Below are positions 4,282-5,046 of a DNA stretch of 5,046 nt, one piece after another; the first letter of the stretch is position 1; every line of letters begins with the position of its first letter. Below the pieces are notes generated by a model that saw nothing but the letters and a program-made list of their open reading frames with translations, did no database searches and was not told where the DNA came from. Source of the DNA: JBBKWQ01 sp037969115 (GTDB lineage: Bacteria; Actinomycetota; Acidimicrobiia; Acidimicrobiales; Ilumatobacteraceae). The translations under genes were made by a program, and so were the position numbers. The DNA is taken from positions 1-5,046 of the forward strand of contig JBBKWQ010000061.1 of the NCBI GenBank assembly GCA_037969115.1. The letters run 5' to 3'.

Positions 4282-5046
4282 TCACGATCCGAGGCGGACG
4301 CGGCGCAGGAGTTGGGCATTGAGCGCAACGACGATGGTCGAGACGCTCATCAGTACCGCCCCGACGGCCGGCGAGAGTGTGATGCCGGCCCATGCAAAGG
4401 CGCCGGCGGCGAGCGGAATCGCCGCGACGTTGTAGCCGGCTGCCCACGCCAGGTTCTGAATCATCTTCCGGTAGCTTCGGCGCGACAGCTTGATCACTGC
4501 GGCGACATTGCGGGGATCGCTGGAGGCGAGCACGACTCCCGCGGACTCGATCGCCACGTCGGTACCTGCTCCGATCGCAATTCCGACATCGGCGCGGGCC
4601 AGGGCCGGAGCGTCGTTCACCCCGTCTCCGATCATGGCGACCGACGTCCCCTGTCGTTGGAGGTCGGCAACGACCTGGTCCTTGTCTTCGGGAAGAACCT
4701 CGGCATGGACTTCGTCGATGCCGAGTGCCGACGCAACGGCGTGAGCGACGTTGCCGGCGTCACCGGTGATCATGATCACTCTCACTCCGCTGTCGTGCAG
4801 CAACTGAACCGCGGCGCTGGCCTCGGGCCGGATCTCGTCCTCGAGTGCGAACGCAGCGATCACGACCCCGGCACGGAACAGATACAGGACAGCCGCCCCC
4901 CGCTCCGACCAGCCGGCGATGTCATCGGCGAGGTCGCCAGGTGCCGGCGCGTCGAACTGACGGAGGAGCGCCGGGCCGCCGACTGCGTACTGCACGCCGT
5001 CGATCGTCGCCTCGACGCCGCGTCCGGTGAGCGACCGGACTCCGGT
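4282..5046 (-). CDS. Copper/heavy-metal P1B-type ATPase, C-terminal part
   Basis: The frame is open to the window edge, so only the last 254 residues are seen. A GTG at 4995 is internal, since coding continues upstream with TGVRSLTGRGVEATIDG. Such proteins pump Cu or a related soft metal across the inner membrane, powered by ATP through an aspartyl-phosphate. Visible parts are the end of the nucleotide-binding domain with TGRGVEATIDG and VGGP (7-25), then the P-domain motifs MITGDAGNVA (92-101) and MIGDGVNDAPAL (138-149), then GIAIGAGTDVAIESAGVVL (155-173). Two final membrane helices follow, with NLAWAAGYNVAAIPLAAG (198-215) and LMSVSTIVVALNAQLLRR (232-249). The MSxST motif in the last helix and the NAQLLRR end resemble CopB-like (P1B-3) more than CopA pumps. 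The CPx/CPH helix, DKTGT and HP motif that would settle this lie outside the window. The family is certain; the metal is inferred. Confidence 0.96.
   Translation of the reverse strand, partial: TGVRSLTGRGVEATIDGVQYAVGGPALLRQFDAPAPGDLADDIAGWSERGAAVLYLFRAGVVIAAFALEDEIRPEASAAVQLLHDSGVRVIMITGDAGNVAHAVASALGIDEVHAEVLPEDKDQVVADLQRQGTSVAMIGDGVNDAPALARADVGIAIGAGTDVAIESAGVVLASSDPRNVAAVIKLSRRSYRKMIQNLAWAAGYNVAAIPLAAGAFAWAGITLSPAVGAVLMSVSTIVVALNAQLLRRVRLGS

Noticed and set aside
4145..4447. N-terminal extension of the ABC ATPase up to 4447
   Set aside because: The extension would overlap the P-type ATPase gene out of frame, is Arg-rich and unlike the family. The ATPase fold begins normally after the triple ATG.
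1..5046. CRISPR array, tRNA/rRNA, transposon ends or toxin-antitoxin pair
   Set aside because: No regularly spaced repeats, RNA-gene signatures, transposase fragments with terminal repeats or paired small genes were seen on either strand.

Overview
The window is about 5 kb of GC-rich DNA with strong G/C preference at third codon positions. It carries a deazaflavin (F420)-dependent nitroreductase-family gene, a RibD_C/DHFR-like reductase and a BcrA-type ABC exporter. This mix points to an actinobacterium, possibly Acidimicrobiia, but the taxonomic call is inference from gene families, not from a marker gene.

Layout, left to right. (i) 1-133 is a leader with a strong inverted repeat (70-89) and a CCA-rich tract, followed by a good ribosome binding site. 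(ii) 134-775 (+) is a RibD_C/dihydrofolate-reductase-like protein. (iii) It converges on 855-1355 (-), a DDN-family F420H2-dependent reductase. (iv) 1386-1702 (-), directly upstream of the DDN gene, is the remnant of a GNAT acetyltransferase. It keeps its ribosome binding site, GTG start and N-terminal motifs, but has an in-frame TAG at codon 29, a probable frameshift, and no C-terminal acetyl-CoA-binding half. (v) 1703-2013 holds no convincing gene but contains a perfect 16-bp palindrome (1811-1826) and a 10-bp palindrome (1951-1960). (vi) 2014-2382 (+) is a small single-domain cupin. (vii) 2383-2487 is a convergent gap with a hairpin-forming repeat. (viii) 5046-2488 (-) carries three genes in one direction: the C-terminal part of a copper/heavy-metal P1B-type ATPase that continues past the window edge, then an ABC ATPase and its overlapping membrane permease.

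How the genes relate. The ABC ATPase and permease form a translationally coupled two-gene exporter (14-nt overlap, with the permease ribosome binding site inside the ATPase gene). The P1B ATPase lies 143 nt upstream on the same strand; whether it shares a transcript with the exporter is unclear. The left-hand genes are single small oxidoreductase or cupin genes in alternating orientation, typical of accessory actinobacterial DNA rather than one pathway.

I see no convincing previously undescribed multi-gene system, CRISPR array, tRNA, rRNA or insertion sequence. The most notable finding is the decayed GNAT gene, which sits in a stretch where the longest open frames are misleading.
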